In this document: piece by piece, positions 17,426 to 26,927 of the stretch
Numbering within the stretch: the first letter of the stretch is position 1
How the letters are laid out: each line of letters opens with the position of its first letter
Assembly (NCBI GenBank): GCA_038320345.1
Contig: JBBQED010000001.1
Location: forward strand, 186,001 to 250,000
Origin: JBBQED01 sp038320345
Lineage (GTDB): Bacteria > Bacteroidota > Bacteroidia > AKYH767-A > OLB10
Reading direction: 5' to 3'
DNA: 64,000 nucleotides
Translations under genes and position numbers: made by a program
The notes under the pieces: generated by a model
What the model was told of the DNA's origin: nothing
What the model saw: the letters and a program-made list of their open reading frames with translations, nothing else
The model's database searches: none

Positions 17426-17899
17426 TCATTCTTGATCAAATGCTCTTTGGAGTGTTGCGATATCCAACTTATCCATTTTCAACATAGCCTGCATCACACG
17501 ACCAGCCTTTTCTTTATCAGGATCACTCATCAACTTTCCTAATAGGGTAGGTACAATCTGCCACGAGATGCCAAACTTATCTTTCAACCAAGCGCAGCGT
17601 TGCTTTTCACCACCCTCCGAAAGCTTTTCCCAGTAATAATCTACTTCGGTTTGATGTTCGCACATCACCACTAATGAAATAGCGGGATTAAAAGTGAACA
17701 TCGGACCTCCATTCAATACATTGAACCTCTGTCCTTCCAATTCAAAAGAAGCCACAAGTACAGATCCCTCCGGACCTGGTCCGCCTTTACCATACCTGGA
17801 AATACTTAGGGATTTAGAATTTTTGAAGACTGACATATAAAAATCCATCGCCTCTTCGGCATTATTGTTAAACCATAAAAACGGAATGATCTTTTGCAT
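17426..17899 (-). CDS. VOC-superfamily PhnB-like protein
   Basis: The protein has 157 residues and belongs to the glyoxalase-fold (VOC) group annotated as PhnB-like or 3-demethylubiquinone-9 3-methyltransferase-like. The signature features are IIPFLWFNNNAEEAMDFYMS, the SRYGKGGPGPEGSVLVASF segment, FNPAISLVVMC, and the C-terminal GISWQIVPTLLGKLMSDPD. Despite the name these are not shown to be methyltransferases, and no substrate can be given. It is cytoplasmic and stands alone on the minus strand, with a 168-base gap to the next gene. Confidence 0.88.
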   Translation of the reverse strand: MQKIIPFLWFNNNAEEAMDFYMSVFKNSKSLSISRYGKGGPGPEGSVLVASFELEGQRFNVLNGGPMFTFNPAISLVVMCEHQTEVDYYWEKLSEGGEKQRCAWLKDKFGISWQIVPTLLGKLMSDPDKEKAGRVMQAMLKMDKLDIATLQRAFDQE

Positions 17900-18067
17900 A
17901 TCGTTAAATATTAAAATGAACTATTGAATTAATTTGATCACGAAAATACTCGCGAAAACAACACAAACGAGGGTCGAATGGCGACAATTTAAAGGGCTGA
18001 TAACGACAAATACACAGGAAAACTTAAGGTTAGAATAAACTAAAGTAAGTTCAAGCAATAAAATATC

Positions 18068-18634
18068 TTACTCTATTTGAATATCGTATTTTGTAAGAAG
18101 TCCTGATATTCCATTCCTAGAAAATTTTGCCTTTCTGATACGATTAGTTTCAGGGTCGATGGAAAAATTATAGGAAGAAATAAAATCCACCTTTTCAAGA
18201 ATTGTATTTTCAAATACCGCTCCTGCTAAATCACAGTTATCAAATATGGCTTCTGATAAATCACATCGGGAAAAATCAACTTCGTGTAACCTGCAATTTT
18301 TAAAATGAGTCCTCTTTATTTTCGCTTGATGAAATGAAGCATGATCCAATAAACAATTTTCAAAAGTTAAAGAATACGCAAACTCTCCTGGATTTTCAAA
18401 CTTTGCTCCAAGCAATTTGCAACCCTTGAAATTTACGCCTCTTAAAATTGTTTTGCCCAAGTTCAACAAGCTAAGGTTTGCGTCGAAGAAATCACAATCT
18501 ATAAATTTTACATCTTGCAGTTGTGCTCCGTTAAAATTACATTCCTTAAAAACACAGAGCTCGTATTCTGTCAAATTTAGTGGTGTGGCTGAAAAATTAG
18601 TTTTCTGATAGGTTTCCTCCAAAAAAGTTTTCAT
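18068..18634 (-). CDS. Pentapeptide-repeat protein
   Basis: The protein has 188 residues. Residues 15-150 consist largely of pentapeptide units of the A(D/N)LxF type, for example FNGAQLQDVKFIDCDFFDAN and later LSEAIFDNCDLAGAVFENT. Such proteins fold into a right-handed quadrilateral beta-helix, and some (Qnr, MfpA) mimic DNA and protect gyrase. The length is slightly below that of Qnr proteins and the family is large, so a gyrase role cannot be assumed. It has no signal peptide. It is followed by the VOC gene and preceded by the FkbM gene, all on the minus strand. Confidence 0.87.
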   Translation of the reverse strand: MKTFLEETYQKTNFSATPLNLTEYELCVFKECNFNGAQLQDVKFIDCDFFDANLSLLNLGKTILRGVNFKGCKLLGAKFENPGEFAYSLTFENCLLDHASFHQAKIKRTHFKNCRLHEVDFSRCDLSEAIFDNCDLAGAVFENTILEKVDFISSYNFSIDPETNRIRKAKFSRNGISGLLTKYDIQIE

Positions 18635-18696
18635 CTCTCTTAAAAATAAAATAATGCTTTTATCTTTTATAACAATGGCAAATAACTACAGTGAAT

Positions 18697-19575
18697 TTAT
18701 TTTACAATGATATCAAAATGACAATTGCTGAAATCAGTTTCAGTAGTAATAGCTTCAAAATTATCAGCTCTTGTAAAATTCCGGTAACCATAGGAAAATA
18801 ATAATTCTATCAAAGCCTTAGCGCTGGTATTATTCTCGCGAAGATTACTGTCGTCAAGCTCTATAAAAAGTATTGGCTTCGATGACAAAATATGTGCTCC
18901 TCCTTTTAAAACCGAATATTCATATCCTTCAACGTCTAGTTTTATAAAATCCACTTTCTCAACTTTTCGTTCTTCCATCACTTTATCCAACACCTCTACA
19001 TGAATGGACTTGAAAGGTAAATCTTTATCTTTAGCAAGGATCCTGTTCATACCAGGGTTATGCTCATTTACTTCATATAATTTCAATGTTGCCTTACTTT
19101 CCCCTAATCCAAGATTAATAAATTCAATATTCTTAAATTGATTTCTACTTAGGTTTTCTTGCGCTCTCTTAAAAGTATCTGGATGTGGTTCAAATGCTAA
19201 AATTCGTGCTTTCGAATTAATGCTTGCAAAAAATAAAGCTGTGGATCCAATATTTGCTCCAATATCAAGAATAGTAGTTGCATTCTTAATTTCGCTCAGA
19301 ATGCTTCCGTAAGGCTGATCAGTAATTCCATAATAAAGGCAATGATCAACCACATTGCTAATGTCGAGTTTAAAATGAATACCTCCTCGCGTTACTTCCC
19401 GAATACTATTCCGTGCATACAAATAATCTGGCGGAATCATTTTTTTTAGGAAGGAAGAAGAACTCTTTAGTACTGTTCCAACAAACATTTTTTCGAAAAT
19501 GGGAATGGTAATCACTCTTCTGAAAAAATTGAAAGTCCTAGTTTTAGAACTCTGTTTAAAATTATAATTCGACAT
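18697..19575 (-). CDS. FkbM-family methyltransferase
   Basis: The protein has 292 residues. The SAM-binding motif I reads ATTILDIGANIGSTALFFA, followed by the acidic ILAFEPHPDTFKRAQENL, which is the pattern of FkbM methyltransferases. The motif VDFIKLDVEGYEYSVLKG is also characteristic of the family. FkbM enzymes methylate hydroxyl groups on sugars or secondary metabolites; here a cell-surface glycan is a reasonable guess. No glycan cluster surrounds it. I chose the ATG at 19573-19575 over an upstream in-frame TTG. It is transcribed divergently from the T9SS protein at 19806. Confidence 0.9.
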   Translation of the reverse strand: MSNYNFKQSSKTRTFNFFRRVITIPIFEKMFVGTVLKSSSSFLKKMIPPDYLYARNSIREVTRGGIHFKLDISNVVDHCLYYGITDQPYGSILSEIKNATTILDIGANIGSTALFFASINSKARILAFEPHPDTFKRAQENLSRNQFKNIEFINLGLGESKATLKLYEVNEHNPGMNRILAKDKDLPFKSIHVEVLDKVMEERKVEKVDFIKLDVEGYEYSVLKGGAHILSSKPILFIELDDSNLRENNTSAKALIELLFSYGYRNFTRADNFEAITTETDFSNCHFDIIVK

Positions 19576-19805
19576 ACTCAATTTCTATATCAATTCTTAT
19601 TCAGTAATATCATTTTGCCTTTAGGAAATCCAGTTTCACAACTGCATACTAAAACTATTGCAATTTACTCTGATATAAGGAGGCGAAAGTAACAAAGAAA
19701 TAGGAAGAAAACGGGAATTGCGCTTAAGGGAGCTTCTTAAAAAGATAGATTTTTTGATTATTCTGATAATATTTGCTACATTAGAGTTGCCTAAACCTGT
19801 TTACC

Positions 19806-21635
19806 ATGAAAAAAGTCCTTACCCTACTCTTGATTATTCCCTTCTTTTCGTTTACCAACGCATTTTCGCAAGCAAGTATTATTGCCTCTGGAATAGATGT
19901 TCATGGCACATCCCCACAGAATAAAAACAGCATTTGTGACCTAAATAATAATGGGATTCAATGCGATCTTATAGCTCAGCCTACTACAGGAAATAATATT
20001 TATGATTGGAGTTATATTGCCGCAAACGGAACCGCGACTTCTCTAGGGACAACGGCTCCTTTTATTAATCCAATTTTCGGTTCTGGAGAATACAAGTGTA
20101 ACATTATTGATGGGAATACCTTTTTAATATTGTTTACTGTGAGTTCGTGGGTTCTGATGTCGGATAATGCGACCTATCCAGCGAATTCCTATAATAATAT
20201 TTCAATGGCTAATGGTCCATGTGGCAGCAAAGTTTTAACTGCGTCAGGATTATGGACTGGGTACCAATGGCAATTAAACGGGACTGATATTCCAGGTGCC
20301 AATTCACAATCTTTTACCGCTACTCAAAGTGGTTTATATAGATGTAAGCTTTTAAATAATTGTGGGTTTGCTACTTCAACGGTTTTACAGATAAACGTAA
20401 CTACGCCGTTCCCTAAACCTGTACTTATTGCTATTGGAGGAAATAATAATTGTAGTGGTAGCGGTATTGTAAGAATTCAAGCGCCTTATGTTGCGGGCAC
20501 GCACTATAAATGGTTCGATGCGCCTTCTAATGTCTGGCTTACATCAGCTCCTGATACCAATTTCTTAGATGTTTCCGGTCTTAACCGATCACTTTATGTA
20601 GTTCAATACAATACTTGTAAAAGTGATACTTCCGTTCAGATTACTGTATCGGCCTCAACAACTTTACCTATTGCCCCAACAATTTCTCCAGCTGGACCAA
20701 TTAATATTTGTACCGGATCCGCCTCAACACTAACCGCCCCTTACGGTGTATATTATTTTGCATGGTATAAAAATAATGTCATCATTTCTGGAGCAAATGG
20801 ATATAATTATGTTGCCAATACTTCAGGAGTTTATAGTGCAATACTTACAGATGCTTGCGGAAACACTCGAACTACCCCATCGGTTACACTAACCGTCAGA
20901 AGTAACCCCTCTGCAATTCTAACAGCTCAAGGAAATACAACCTTCTGTAATGGTGGTAATGTTACGTTGCAAGCCAATACAGGCTCTGGATATTCCTATC
21001 AATGGAAAAAATATAGCTCCATAATTGCGGGGGCAACTGCTCCAACATATATTGCTAATTCAACGGGGAACTACAAGGTCATTGTAACTTCTCAATACGG
21101 TTGTTCCAAAAATTCAACTGGCGTTCCTGTAACTGTAAATCCCCGCCCTACTTCAAGCATTAATCCTCCAGGACCTTTAACAATGTGTGCAGGAGATAGT
21201 ATTACATTGAATGCCAATACGGGAACTGGATTGCTATATCAGTGGCGTAAAAACGGTAGTGCATTAAGTGGTGCAACAGCATCTATTTATAAAGCAAAAT
21301 CCCAAGGAACTTATACTTTACTGGTGACTAACGGCAATGGATGTACGCGAGTTTCAACAGGTTGCAGCATAACCGTAAATTGCCGTGTAGGTGAACCTGA
21401 TAATGAGGTTCTCATTCAACCGAATCCTTCAAGTAGTGATTTTAGCTTTAACTGGACAGGGAATGAACCTGCGGAATTAACGATTTTTGATTTAACAGGA
21501 AAACAAATTGAATCTGCTATTATTGAATCCGGACAACAACTACAATATGGAAACCTATGGCCTGCAGGAATGTATCTTGTTGTCATCCGCTCCTCACATG
21601 AAGTGCTAACGAATCGAATAATTAAAACAGAATAA
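19806..21635 (+). CDS. Secreted Ig-like domain protein with T9SS sorting domain
   Basis: The protein has 609 residues. A signal peptide ends near TNAFSQ (about residue 21). Five or six Ig-like modules of about 80-90 residues follow, marked by cores such as YQWQLNGTDIPGANSQSF, YFAWYKNNVIISGANGYNY, YQWKKYSS and YQWRKNGSALSGATASIY. The last 75 residues form a T9SS type A domain (IQPNPSSSDFSF, then IFDLTGKQI, then AGMYLVVIRSS, ending in RIIKTE). It is probably a surface-exposed structural or adhesive protein, and no enzyme domain is visible. It has an independent upstream region and no obvious operon partner. Confidence 0.85.
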   Translation: MKKVLTLLLIIPFFSFTNAFSQASIIASGIDVHGTSPQNKNSICDLNNNGIQCDLIAQPTTGNNIYDWSYIAANGTATSLGTTAPFINPIFGSGEYKCNIIDGNTFLILFTVSSWVLMSDNATYPANSYNNISMANGPCGSKVLTASGLWTGYQWQLNGTDIPGANSQSFTATQSGLYRCKLLNNCGFATSTVLQINVTTPFPKPVLIAIGGNNNCSGSGIVRIQAPYVAGTHYKWFDAPSNVWLTSAPDTNFLDVSGLNRSLYVVQYNTCKSDTSVQITVSASTTLPIAPTISPAGPINICTGSASTLTAPYGVYYFAWYKNNVIISGANGYNYVANTSGVYSAILTDACGNTRTTPSVTLTVRSNPSAILTAQGNTTFCNGGNVTLQANTGSGYSYQWKKYSSIIAGATAPTYIANSTGNYKVIVTSQYGCSKNSTGVPVTVNPRPTSSINPPGPLTMCAGDSITLNANTGTGLLYQWRKNGSALSGATASIYKAKSQGTYTLLVTNGNGCTRVSTGCSITVNCRVGEPDNEVLIQPNPSSSDFSFNWTGNEPAELTIFDLTGKQIESAIIESGQQLQYGNLWPAGMYLVVIRSSHEVLTNRIIKTE

Positions 21636-22021
21636 ATACAATAGTGTTTGAGATGAATGACTTGCTATTGGACATTATTTTACTACCCATTTGATCATTG
21701 AATACACTGCTTATGATTACGAGTTTTCCAAAATCAACTTAATTATCTTCTCCTACCTACTCTAATTTGAACAATAGAAGAAAAACACGCATTTTTAAAA
21801 TAGATACTTGGATCTTTTTTCGAAGAGGTTGGTAATGCATTTTTTAAATATGGTTTTTAATCCCGTTTCATAAAGCTGATAGTAATTGAAAGTGACCCTT
21901 ACCTTTTATTCACTACAAAATCAAACATTCAGTAGGAGTCAAATATAATTACTGACGCACTTATTGAACTGCCTCCAAACCGCAAAAGTACATCGTACAT
22001 GATTTTTTTTACTTTTGAAGA
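21636..22021 (+). other. Intergenic region upstream of the GH92 gene
   Basis: These 386 bases are AT-rich with no gene, RNA gene or clear hairpin. The only feature I can support is the -7 box at its 3' end. Confidence 0.5.
22010..22017 (+). promoter_or_regulatory. -7 box directly in front of the GH92 start codon
   Basis: TACTTTTG matches TAnnTTTG and ends only four bases before the ATG at 22022. If it is used, the transcript would begin at or next to the start codon. No clear -33 TTG is seen at the expected distance. Confidence 0.45.
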
Positions 22022-24934
22022 ATGAAAATTCGTCTTCTGTTCTCTTTGCTTTTTATTACTTCCCTCTTAGCAGCTCAACAAAATTATGTTCGTTATGTAA
22101 ATCCTTTTATTGGAACAGGAGGACATGGACATACATTTCCGGGGGCAACGGCTCCGTTTGGGATGATGCAATTAAGCCCAGATACAAGAATCGATGGAAG
22201 TTGGGATGGATGTAGTGGGTATCATGCAAGCGATTCCCTAATCTATGGATTTTCACATACACATCTAAGCGGGACAGGTTGTTCAGATTATGGAGATATT
22301 GCCCTTCTTCCCTTTATGGAATATCAAGAAGATAGTAGCGTGCTTGCAGGAATCTTTGATTATAAAAAATATGCTTCGGCTTATCAGCATAAAAATGAAA
22401 AAGCTAGTCCAGGATATTATTCAGTAGTTTTTGATAATGGAATCTCAACCGAATTAACAACCACCACTCGAACTGGAATGCATCGGTATCGCTGGCCACA
22501 AGGGAGATCACACCGATTAGTCATCCAAGTAGATCATCGCGATAAAACACTAACCTCTACAATAAAAATTATCGATGCAAACACCATCGAGATTTCCAGA
22601 AGAAGCGAATCATGGGCCGCTGATCAATATATTTTCCTACAGCTAAAATTTTCTGCTCCCTTTACTAAAGAAATCTTAGCGAGAAAAGAAGCAAGTTCAA
22701 AAGGAGATAAAACCGGTTACCTTACTTTAAGTTTTAATGCATCCGATACTGTTCCCTTATTGGTAAAAGTAGGAATGTCGACTGTTAGCATAGAAGGTGC
22801 AATCAAAAATTTAGAAACAGAAAATCCAGGATGGAACTTTGATTTCGTCAGGTTGAAAACAGAAGCCGAATGGAATAAAGAGCTCCATAAAATTGAGGTT
22901 TCTTCCAAAAATGATTCTGTTTTAACAATATTCTATACTGCCTTATATCACACCATGATTCAACCGAATGTGAATATGGATGTAGATCATCAGTATCGTG
23001 GAAGGGATAGTAAAATACATACCGCTCAGGATTTTACTTATTATTCTGTTTTCTCTTTATGGGATACTTTTCGCGCTGCTCATCCGCTTTATACCATTAT
23101 CGACCGAGCTCGAACATTGGATTTCATCAAAACATTTCTGTCTCAATATAAAGATGGGGGAAGATTGCCAGTGTGGGAACTAGCATCAAACGAAACAGAT
23201 TGTATGATTGGCTATCATTCAGTGAGTGTGATCACTGATGCTTGGATGAAAGGAATTAAAAATTTTGATGCCGACGTTGCACTCGATGCGATGAAGAAAA
23301 GTGCCAATTGGAACCACCTTGGATTACCTGCTTATACAGCACAAGAATATTTAAGTGTGGATGATGAAAGTGAATCTGTTTCCAAAACGTTAGAATATGC
23401 TTACGATGATTGGTGCATTGCGCAGTTTGCAAAATCAATAAATAAGCCTAAAGATTATTTAACATTTTCACGCAGAGCGGAGTCTTGGAAAAATCTCTTT
23501 GATCCTCAAACTGGATTTATTCGTCCACGCGAGAATGGAGGTTGGATGTACCCGTTCGATCCTCGTGAAGTAAGCAATAATTTCACGGAAGCTAATGCAT
23601 GGCAATATACTTTTTTTGTACCTCAAGATTTAATTGGCTTGATGGTTCGTTCGGGAGGAACAGAAAAGTTTTCTTCTAAGCTAGACTTACTTTTTAATAC
23701 AACTGCAAAAACTACAGGCCGAGATCAGGCAGATATCACAGGTTTAATTGGACAATATGCGCATGGCAATGAACCTAGCCATCACATGATATACTTATTT
23801 GATTATTGCAATAAGCCTTGGAAAACTCAAGAGCGCTTACATCAGATCTTGCGTGATTTCTATACTGCAGCTCCTGATGGTTTAATTGGTAATGAAGATT
23901 GCGGACAGATGAGCGCTTGGTATGTGTTATCCGCATTGGGATTTTATCAGGTATGTCCCGGTAATCCTCAATTTGCAATTGGCGCACCTCTTTTTCCTAA
24001 AGCTGTAATTCATCTTGAAAACGGAAAGAATTTTCAAATCATTGCAAAAGGAATTTCTCCTGAAAATTATTATCTAAAAGGAAATAAAAACTACACACTT
24101 TCTTATGATGAAATTCAACAGGGTGGAAGCAGAATTTTTACAATGAGTCCCTTTCCAGATAGTTTAAGTACATCAGCTGCTACCTTCCCCGTTACAACTA
24201 TGAATGGAGATTTATTGTCACTTCCTGTTATTAAAAGTTCGGCGAAGATTTTTAGAAATAAAATTCGTGTGGAGCTTCTTAATACAGTTCCGGGGGAACA
24301 GATGAAATTATTCTATACACTCAATGGAAAAGATCCTGATGAAAAGAGTGAATTGTACGAAACACCCCTATTGGTAGATACTACACTAACTGTTAAAGTA
24401 ATTGTGATCGATAAAAATGGGGGGAAAAGTGGAATCAGTAGCGGTACTTTTCATAAGATCCCTAATAACTGGTCGATATGGTTGTTCTCTAAATACAATA
24501 AGCAGTATCATGCAGGCGGAGAAGATGGATTAATAGATGGGATTCATGGAGATCTTGCATGGAAAAAAGGGAAATGGCAAGGGTACCAAAGTCAGGATTT
24601 TGAGTGTATGATAGATTTAAAAACCATCAAACCTTTTCATGAAATCACAACCACCTTTTTACAAGATACACGTTCGTGGATACTATTACCTAAGCTAGTA
24701 GAATATTCGATCTCCGATGATGGAATAAATTTTAGTCCTTGTGGTAGTGCGTATCCAGTATTGGTAGATTCTAATTACACAGTCAGCATTGAACATTTTA
24801 CGGTCAAACCTAAAGACTTGAAAACAGGAAGATATCTAAAAGTTAAAGCATACAATTATGGTAAACTTCCCGCATGGCATCAAGGTGCGGGAGACGATGC
24901 TTTTATTTTTATTGATGAGATAGAAATAAAATAA
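22022..24934 (+). CDS. GH92 family alpha-mannosidase, secreted
   Basis: The protein has 970 residues and a signal peptide (about 1-19, ending SLLAAQ). The GH92 N-terminal hallmark YVNPFIGTGGHGHTFPGATA and the following GFSHTHLSGTGCSDYGD are present. The catalytic-domain signatures GNEPSHHMIYLFDY and GNEDCGQMSAWYVLSALGFY are intact. GH92 enzymes are calcium-dependent, inverting exo-acting alpha-mannosidases. The catalytic part ends near residue 730. A chitobiase-C-like module follows (LFYTLNGKDPDEKSELYETP), then a discoidin-like carbohydrate-binding region, which makes the protein longer than the usual 720-780. There is no T9SS domain, so it may stay periplasmic. No SusC/SusD pair is adjacent, so it is not part of a standard polysaccharide-utilisation locus here. 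Confidence 0.92.
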   Translation: MKIRLLFSLLFITSLLAAQQNYVRYVNPFIGTGGHGHTFPGATAPFGMMQLSPDTRIDGSWDGCSGYHASDSLIYGFSHTHLSGTGCSDYGDIALLPFMEYQEDSSVLAGIFDYKKYASAYQHKNEKASPGYYSVVFDNGISTELTTTTRTGMHRYRWPQGRSHRLVIQVDHRDKTLTSTIKIIDANTIEISRRSESWAADQYIFLQLKFSAPFTKEILARKEASSKGDKTGYLTLSFNASDTVPLLVKVGMSTVSIEGAIKNLETENPGWNFDFVRLKTEAEWNKELHKIEVSSKNDSVLTIFYTALYHTMIQPNVNMDVDHQYRGRDSKIHTAQDFTYYSVFSLWDTFRAAHPLYTIIDRARTLDFIKTFLSQYKDGGRLPVWELASNETDCMIGYHSVSVITDAWMKGIKNFDADVALDAMKKSANWNHLGLPAYTAQEYLSVDDESESVSKTLEYAYDDWCIAQFAKSINKPKDYLTFSRRAESWKNLFDPQTGFIRPRENGGWMYPFDPREVSNNFTEANAWQYTFFVPQDLIGLMVRSGGTEKFSSKLDLLFNTTAKTTGRDQADITGLIGQYAHGNEPSHHMIYLFDYCNKPWKTQERLHQILRDFYTAAPDGLIGNEDCGQMSAWYVLSALGFYQVCPGNPQFAIGAPLFPKAVIHLENGKNFQIIAKGISPENYYLKGNKNYTLSYDEIQQGGSRIFTMSPFPDSLSTSAATFPVTTMNGDLLSLPVIKSSAKIFRNKIRVELLNTVPGEQMKLFYTLNGKDPDEKSELYETPLLVDTTLTVKVIVIDKNGGKSGISSGTFHKIPNNWSIWLFSKYNKQYHAGGEDGLIDGIHGDLAWKKGKWQGYQSQDFECMIDLKTIKPFHEITTTFLQDTRSWILLPKLVEYSISDDGINFSPCGSAYPVLVDSNYTVSIEHFTVKPKDLKTGRYLKVKAYNYGKLPAWHQGAGDDAFIFIDEIEIK

Positions 24935-24994
24935 GAAGGCAAAAATGATGAGAGCGTATATTTAAGATCAAATCGATCGTAATAAACTAAATTG

Positions 24995-25951
24995 CTATTT
25001 TATCTTCATTATAAAATTCACGATCTCTTGTACAAGTTCTGGTTTAACAGGTGCTAAAGGATCATTGTACATACTGAGGTTTTGTGTACGATCTGCAGAG
25101 GCCGCCTTCAGCACATGATTCATTCCTTCAATTTTCATATAGCTTGCTGCAGGATTCGCCGCAGCTAATAATTCAGCATCTTTAACACTTACCTGAATAT
25201 CGGTAGTGCCTTGTAAAATTAAAACTGGAGTTTTCAACTTTTTGATTTCTGCTGCAGGATCATATTTAAACCACGATATCAAATAAGGTTGAATAGCAGG
25301 TCTGAATAATGTATTTAAGGAAGGATCAATTTTACTCATCATTCTACCTTGCACCAGACTATCCAACACCTGATTGCACATAGCAACAACATTCATCGGT
25401 TGACCTCTTAACTGCTGACGTAAAATCTGATCTGCAGGTTGACCAGCTCCTGCAACTGAAATAAAACCAAGCGCCTCTGCGCGCTCTGCAGCAATCATTC
25501 CGATGAGCGATCCTTCACTATGTCCTAATACTATGACTTTAGAAAACCTATGATCTGATTTCAATAGTTTAATCCACTCCTCTGCATCTTGAATGTAATC
25601 ATCAAAACGCAGATCCTTTTCATTTTCTCCCGCATCACGGCTTTCTGCAATTCCTCTTTTGTCAAACCTTAAACTAGCAATCTGATTTTGATAAAGTTCG
25701 GTTGCAAGAAGTTTCAATGAATTATTTTTCATGGATACATTATTCCCATCACGATCAGTAGGACCAGATCCTGCTATGAACAAAACTACTGGCATCGGTT
25801 TAGGTGATGCTGGTATCATTAAACTACCATGAATATTTCCGGATTTAGTAAATAATATAACCTCAGAACTTTTAGGTAGTGAATCGGTTTGTGCAATAAG
25901 TTGGGCAACGGAAAATATAAATAAGATAGCTGTTGTGAAGATTGTTTTCAT
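24995..25951 (-). CDS. Exported alpha/beta hydrolase
   Basis: The protein has 318 residues and a signal peptide (about 1-20, ending QLIAQ). The alpha/beta hydrolase fold shows an oxyanion-type segment VVLFIAGSGPTDRDGNN, the nucleophile elbow VLGHSEGSLIG (Ser within GHSEG), a late Asp in ILQGTTDIQVSVKDA, and the catalytic His in EGMNHVLK. It is probably a periplasmic esterase or peptidase-like hydrolase of unknown substrate. It begins one base after the stop of the SdpI-like gene and is the last gene of that three-gene operon. Confidence 0.88.
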   Translation of the reverse strand: MKTIFTTAILFIFSVAQLIAQTDSLPKSSEVILFTKSGNIHGSLMIPASPKPMPVVLFIAGSGPTDRDGNNVSMKNNSLKLLATELYQNQIASLRFDKRGIAESRDAGENEKDLRFDDYIQDAEEWIKLLKSDHRFSKVIVLGHSEGSLIGMIAAERAEALGFISVAGAGQPADQILRQQLRGQPMNVVAMCNQVLDSLVQGRMMSKIDPSLNTLFRPAIQPYLISWFKYDPAAEIKKLKTPVLILQGTTDIQVSVKDAELLAAANPAASYMKIEGMNHVLKAASADRTQNLSMYNDPLAPVKPELVQEIVNFIMKIK

Positions 25952-25952
25952 C

Positions 25953-26612
25953 TTAAATTATTGTGTTTTTTTCGGCTTTGCGAAATAGTAAATAGGAATA
26001 ACCAATGGGTAGAATTGCAAGGATGGCAACATAACAAAGAAAAAATACAATTATATCTTTTCCGGTTATAAAAAAATTTAAGACTAACATCAGCAATGAA
26101 GTAACTACCCACAGTGGACCTGCAAAACGGTGTGTTTTTAACCATACTTCTTCGCTGGCTAGTGTCCATGGTGTTCTGATTCCAAAGAAATAATTTTGAC
26201 GAACGGTAGTCATATAATTTCCTAACAATAAAAACAAAACCGGAACGCAGTAATAAAGGATCACAGACATATTTACAGGATATCCTAGCGAATACATCGC
26301 TATAAGAATGAAAATCAGCGTAAGAAATGCATGGATAAGTAACCTCACTTTCAAATAGGTGCTTTGAAAAAGTAGATAATTTTTCTTGACAGGATCTATC
26401 CCAGGAAAAATAAGAAATGAAATATAAACGATAATACTTATCACCGGCAATAAAAATAGACCGGTAACTTTATCTGAGTAGTTATCAGGTTTCCCTTCAA
26501 AATTAAAATGAACAGGTATCTCTTCTGGAAATCTACTCCAAAAAATGAATATGATAACGAATGGTATAAGAAGCAGTGCCCAGATTAATCCATCTCTTTT
26601 TGCAATTTTCAT
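25953..26612 (-). CDS. SdpI-like membrane protein (DUF1648 plus SdpI domain)
   Basis: The protein has 219 residues and six hydrophobic segments. The N-terminal part is DUF1648-like (FPEEIPVHFNFEGKPDNYSD), and the C-terminal part has the SdpI-like stretch YFFGIRTPWTLASEEVWLKT followed by HRFAGPLWV. In Bacillus subtilis SdpI protects against the SdpC toxin and also acts as a signalling receptor that sequesters the repressor SdpR. Homologues are common in bacteria without a known toxin. Here the gene follows the ArsR-type regulator after seven bases, the same order as sdpR-sdpI. Confidence 0.87.
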   Translation of the reverse strand: MKIAKRDGLIWALLLIPFVIIFIFWSRFPEEIPVHFNFEGKPDNYSDKVTGLFLLPVISIIVYISFLIFPGIDPVKKNYLLFQSTYLKVRLLIHAFLTLIFILIAMYSLGYPVNMSVILYYCVPVLFLLLGNYMTTVRQNYFFGIRTPWTLASEEVWLKTHRFAGPLWVVTSLLMLVLNFFITGKDIIVFFLCYVAILAILPIGYSYLLFRKAEKNTII

Positions 26613-26619
26613 CGGTACG

Positions 26620-26892
26620 TTATTTTTTAGTTTTTTTCTTCTCTGAAATGTTCATTACCCAATTTAACATATCGTCAAACACGGTTGTATTTAAAGAATA
26701 AATAATATATTGTCCTTCTTTAATGGACACTACAATTTCAGCTTGCTTTAATAAATCAAGATGATGAGAGATGCTCGGCTTACTAATTGAAAAATGATCT
26801 GCGATCTCACCTGCGGTCATGTCCCGCTGCCTCAGCAAATCGATAATCTGTCTTCGAGTTGGATCTCCCAATGCTTTAAAAAGTAAGTTCAT
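26620..26892 (-). CDS. ArsR/SdpR-type winged-helix repressor
   Basis: From the ATG at 26890-26892 the protein has 90 residues. It is a compact winged helix (LFKALGDPTRRQIIDLLRQR, then MTAGEIADHFSISKPSISHHL). It lacks the Cys pair ELCVCDL used by metal-sensing ArsR proteins, which supports an SdpR-type autorepressor and not a metal sensor. The frame is open to 26943, but that extension would run across the operator-like palindrome at 26906-26927, so the shorter start is preferred. It is the first gene of an operon with the SdpI-like protein and a hydrolase. Confidence 0.88.
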   Translation of the reverse strand: MNLLFKALGDPTRRQIIDLLRQRDMTAGEIADHFSISKPSISHHLDLLKQAEIVVSIKEGQYIIYSLNTTVFDDMLNWVMNISEKKKTKK

Positions 26893-26905
26893 CCTCTTAT
26901 TTATA

Positions 26906-26927
26906 TATTTAGACAAATATCTAAATA
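26906..26927. promoter_or_regulatory. Operator-like palindrome for the SdpR-type repressor
   Basis: TATTTAGA (26906-26913) and TCTAAATA (26920-26927) form perfect eight-base arms separated by six bases. The site lies 14 bases upstream of the repressor's start codon, where binding would block transcription of the operon. Its form and position are as expected for autoregulation by this repressor family. Confidence 0.6.
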
